From contig LARD01000019.1 of assembly GCA_000980375.1 (NCBI GenBank), positions 5,367 through 69,366 on the forward strand: a DNA stretch of 64,000 bases. Reading direction: 5' to 3'. Shown here in pieces: positions 61,296 through 64,000 of this stretch. The notes beneath the pieces were generated by a model that did no database searches, was not told the DNA's origin, and was given only the letters and a program-made list of their open reading frames with translations. The stretch's first letter is position 1; each line of letters begins with the position of its first letter. Position numbers and translations under genes: made by a program. Source of the DNA: Clostridium sp. K4410.MGS-306 (GTDB lineage: Bacteria; Cyanobacteriota; Vampirovibrionia; Gastranaerophilales; Gastranaerophilaceae).

Positions 61296-64000
61296 TTATG
61301 TATCCCACCAATTGTCATCGTCATACGAATCATCCCATGAGTCATCCCATGAACTATCCCAGGAGTCATCGTCGTCATACATGTCGTCCCAGAAATTATC
61401 CCAGTCATTGGATTCTTCTGCGTCTTGTATATCGCCCCAGATGTCTTCAATGTCATCAGGATCATCATATTCCCAATGATCCCATCCGGAATCTACAGCA
61501 TCATCTATAAAATCATCTGTATCAAATGAACCGTCATCATTAAAATAATCATCTACATCAATGCTTGTATCGTCACTTGTATCATCAATTGAATGGTCTG
61601 GTTGAACATTGTTGTCTGTCTGTATATTGTTCTCATTATTATTTGTATCTTCTGTCTCTATGTCTTTATCTTCTTTGGGTTTTAACCAAACAGTACCGTC
61701 ATGCAGAACGTTGACTTCATATTCATCACCGTATTTTTCTTCATATTGTTCTTTTATTTGTTGCTTTTCTTCATCCGTAACAATGTCCGGCCGGCCTATA
61801 TCTTCACGTCCTGTGTCAGTTAAATTGTTATTGTTTGATGTATCATCATCTTTGATTGAAGGAATAACAATATTGCCATCATCGTTGACTATCGCGTTAT
61901 CAGGGAAATCAAGACTGTTGTTAGGTGTGTTTTCCTTACTGTTATCATTCGGTGTGTTATCGCTGTCAGGTTGAGGGATAACGTCATCCGGCACACCTGA
62001 GTCGTTTGTTGAACCGTCTGATGAACTGTCAGATGAATCTGTTCCTGTTTCAATGTCATTGCTTTCATTGTTGGAATTATCCGGTTCAAAGTCATCTGTT
62101 TGTTCATTGTTATCTGATGGAAATTCAAATGGATTATCATCAACTTTGGGTTCATCGATGTTGTCATCATAAGAATTGTCTAAAATTGTGTCATCAAATA
62201 ATTCTTCATTGGGGTCTTGATCGACTGTTGGAATGCCTCCCGGGTTTGGTGCGTATATATTGGGAGAATCTTTTAATGAATTTTTGAAAGCTTCACAAGT
62301 TTGTTTGATGCCATCGCTGTATTGAGAGCCGTTAACAGCTTCATCCCACAGTTTTTTAATTGAATCGCCATATTTTGTGTTGCCTGTAGCGTTGTTGAGC
62401 CTGTTAATTAAATCGCTTGGCTCGTTAAGATAATAGTGTTTGTAATATTCTGCAAGAATATCTTTTGTCTGCATATTTAAATTCCAGGTGTCATTGATAT
62501 CACTCCAGTTGTTACCAACAAGATCACTTGTGTATATTTTTCCGCTTTCCCAGTCTTTTTTGATTTTATCAAGCAGCTCTGAGTTAGTGAAATTACCGTT
62601 TTGCTCTTTATCTTGAGCTTGTTTTAAAGCTTCAACGGTTTTTAATATTCCGTTAAATTCTTTATCAATTTTTTCAAGTATCGGTTTTACTTTGTCATAC
62701 AATCCTTGTTGCTTAATATCATTCATTAATGACGCAAAGTGATCAGAGGTTCCAAGATTTTTGTATGCATAATATTCTGCAAAAAATTCTTTTGGATTTT
62801 TTAATGCATAATTGTCACGCATTGACGAAGGTAATGAGTTTAAGAAATCATTGTAAACAGAAGACATGTCTGTCGTTGCAGAATCTGACTTGTAAACACC
62901 TTCTTGTACGTCAATTGAGTGGCCGATTTCATGGGTTAATGTGTTTACATTTATACCATTTAAAAATCCTGTGCCGTGACCAGGGCCGTATGTTAAAGAT
63001 ATCTCGTTTATTGCTGGAGAATACAAGCCCAGGTTCTTGCTTGAGTATATGTCATCTCCTGACGGATTTATCGAAATATTTGTGCCCTCACTAATAAAAT
63101 CTTTGAGTACATTGTCGGGTAAGTTTTCGAATGTTTGTTTTAAGTTATTAGCAATTTCGTTAATTCTGTCCTGCAAAGGTTTGCTGTTCCAGTCTTCAAA
63201 CGGGTCAACAACTGTTACCTCATCATTGTTTTCTTTAAGAGGTTTGTAAACCAATAAATCCGGAGATACTTCTACTTTAATAGTTGAATTTGTGCCATCG
63301 GAATTATTTATCGTAATATCAATTGTTGCAGGATAATTCTTTGGATCAGTAATGATGATACCGTCTTGAAATTTAATATTAGCTGTGGAAACTGAAACAT
63401 TGCCTGTTGATGATATTCCTCTTGTTGCAGCAGAAGATGAAGAAATAGTATTTGTTGAAAACAGACTTCTTGTCACTGGTTGACGATTTGCAGCGTTTTC
63501 AGCCTGGTATTTATTCCACAAATTTGTGTTGATGTTTTCAAAAAACTTATCTTGCAAGTTATAGGAAATTTCCCCTAAGTTGCATTTGTTTTTGTCGTTT
63601 AAAGAATTTAGCACTGAGTTTTTGGCATCTTCAAAAAGAGCCTTTAATTCAGACTTGTTGTTAAATGCAGAACCAAATCTTTCTTGGTATAAAGCATATG
63701 TGTTATCTATCTTTTGAGCAACAATTGATTGGAGCTGTTGAGGTGAATCTGCCTTTATGTATAACATCTGGGAATCAACATTATTATCACCTGCTGCTGC
63801 TTTTACAGCTTCGTCAATATTTGCCTTGAGCATTTCACCAGTCATTTGAGTTGCATATTTGTTGATATATTCATTTGTATATTCACTCTTTTGCTCTTTG
63901 TTGACAACAGGTGAGAGGTTTTTAAACTTCGCCACATTAATCTCATTGAAATTAACAATGAATGAATCAATAAGATTGCCTACATTGTACGAACATGTGG
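61296..64000 (-). CDS. large HEIGH metalloprotease-like protein with Asp/Trp tail (5' end beyond window)
   Basis: Counting from GTG 63935, residues ~300-400 hold THEIGHSIDVQEG (zinc ligands His335 and His339, Glu336) and, about 45 residues on, EFFAEYYAYK with Glu383/387. This layout matches anthrax lethal factor-related (ATLF-type) metallopeptidases. The first ~190 residues are helical. Residues ~600-800 are Asp/Asn/Ser/Thr-rich. The last 84 are about 34 Asp and 10 Trp (DDDDSWDSSWDDSWDDSYDD). No signal peptide is seen. The frame stays open upstream of the GTG to the window edge with protein-like codons (NVGNLIDSFIVNFNEINV), so the true start probably lies beyond. Confidence 0.78.
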   Translation of the reverse strand, partial: TCSYNVGNLIDSFIVNFNEINVAKFKNLSPVVNKEQKSEYTNEYINKYATQMTGEMLKANIDEAVKAAAGDNNVDSQMLYIKADSPQQLQSIVAQKIDNTYALYQERFGSAFNNKSELKALFEDAKNSVLNSLNDKNKCNLGEISYNLQDKFFENINTNLWNKYQAENAANRQPVTRSLFSTNTISSSSAATRGISSTGNVSVSTANIKFQDGIIITDPKNYPATIDITINNSDGTNSTIKVEVSPDLLVYKPLKENNDEVTVVDPFEDWNSKPLQDRINEIANNLKQTFENLPDNVLKDFISEGTNISINPSGDDIYSSKNLGLYSPAINEISLTYGPGHGTGFLNGINVNTLTHEIGHSIDVQEGVYKSDSATTDMSSVYNDFLNSLPSSMRDNYALKNPKEFFAEYYAYKNLGTSDHFASLMNDIKQQGLYDKVKPILEKIDKEFNGILKTVEALKQAQDKEQNGNFTNSELLDKIKKDWESGKIYTSDLVGNNWSDINDTWNLNMQTKDILAEYYKHYYLNEPSDLINRLNNATGNTKYGDSIKKLWDEAVNGSQYSDGIKQTCEAFKNSLKDSPNIYAPNPGGIPTVDQDPNEELFDDTILDNSYDDNIDEPKVDDNPFEFPSDNNEQTDDFEPDNSNNESNDIETGTDSSDSSSDGSTNDSGVPDDVIPQPDSDNTPNDNSKENTPNNSLDFPDNAIVNDDGNIVIPSIKDDDTSNNNNLTDTGREDIGRPDIVTDEEKQQIKEQYEEKYGDEYEVNVLHDGTVWLKPKEDKDIETEDTNNNENNIQTDNNVQPDHSIDDTSDDTSIDVDDYFNDDGSFDTDDFIDDAVDSGWDHWEYDDPDDIEDIWGDIQDAEESNDWDNFWDDMYDDDDSWDSSWDDSWDDSYDDDNWWDT

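Noticed and set aside
61609..62287. Plus-strand frames opposite the Asp-rich protein (Ser/Leu- and Cys/His-rich)
   Set aside because: These result from the biased Asp/Asn/Ser codons of the minus-strand gene; no start signals.
1..64000. tRNA, rRNA and CRISPR arrays
   Set aside because: Gaps between genes are short; no cloverleaf, rRNA segment or spaced direct-repeat array was seen by eye.

Overview
The window is about 64 kb of AT-rich, densely coding bacterial chromosome with short intergenic gaps. There is no rRNA or tRNA gene, no CRISPR array and no transposase. The organism makes an outer membrane with LPS: lptC-lptA, lpxI-lpxB, an LptF/LptG permease and a Pmp-type autotransporter are present. 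It also carries an R3H-domain AAA ATPase of the cyanobacterial Ycf45 type and anaerobe-style oxygen defence (superoxide reductase plus ferritin). Several unrelated proteins start with a low-complexity tail containing an S-F-x-G motif. Together these suggest a non-photosynthetic cyanobacterial relative from an animal gut (Gastranaerophilales/Melainabacteria type). This is inference; no marker gene was compared.

Layout. Positions 1-8.6 kb: unknown proteins, a glucosaminidase, a polyprenyl synthase, signal peptidase I, an EF-hand/glycine-zipper protein with a 498-residue partner, and a B12-binding radical SAM enzyme. 8.7-22.6 kb: metX-metW, transketolase, an asymmetric ABC-F protein with a hairpin leader, hibernation factor, a secreted GH13-like enzyme, a substrate-binding protein coupled to an M14 amidase, gcvPB and mnmA. 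22.6-33 kb: a RelA/SpoT-like synthetase with a small downstream partner, lptC-lptA, a PfkB kinase, a Xer recombinase, lpxI-lpxB and a two-gene chromate transporter. 33-38.4 kb: a 1762-residue Pmp-like autotransporter with an 8-G tract. 38.5-45.1 kb: the yceD-rpmF-plsX-fabH-fabD-fabG-acpP-fabF block. 45-57 kb: dnaX, an LD-carboxypeptidase, lptF/G, a MarR-MFS efflux operon with tandem operators, ssb, a DUF1537 kinase-PdxA pair, and superoxide reductase-ferritin. 57-64 kb: a small XRE regulator, the R3H ATPase, an epimerase plus GT8 glycosyltransferase, and a large metalloprotease-like protein with an Asp/Trp tail that runs off the window.

How the genes work together. Envelope construction dominates: LPS assembly and transport, membrane lipid synthesis, peptidoglycan trimming, export by signal peptidase, and surface sugars. 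The most unusual items are the poly-G tract in the autotransporter, the Asp/Trp-tailed HEIGH protein, the RelA/SpoT-like protein with large insertions, the EF-hand/cationic glycine-repeat protein, the ABC-F protein with one dead composite ATP site, and two compact regulator/operator arrangements.
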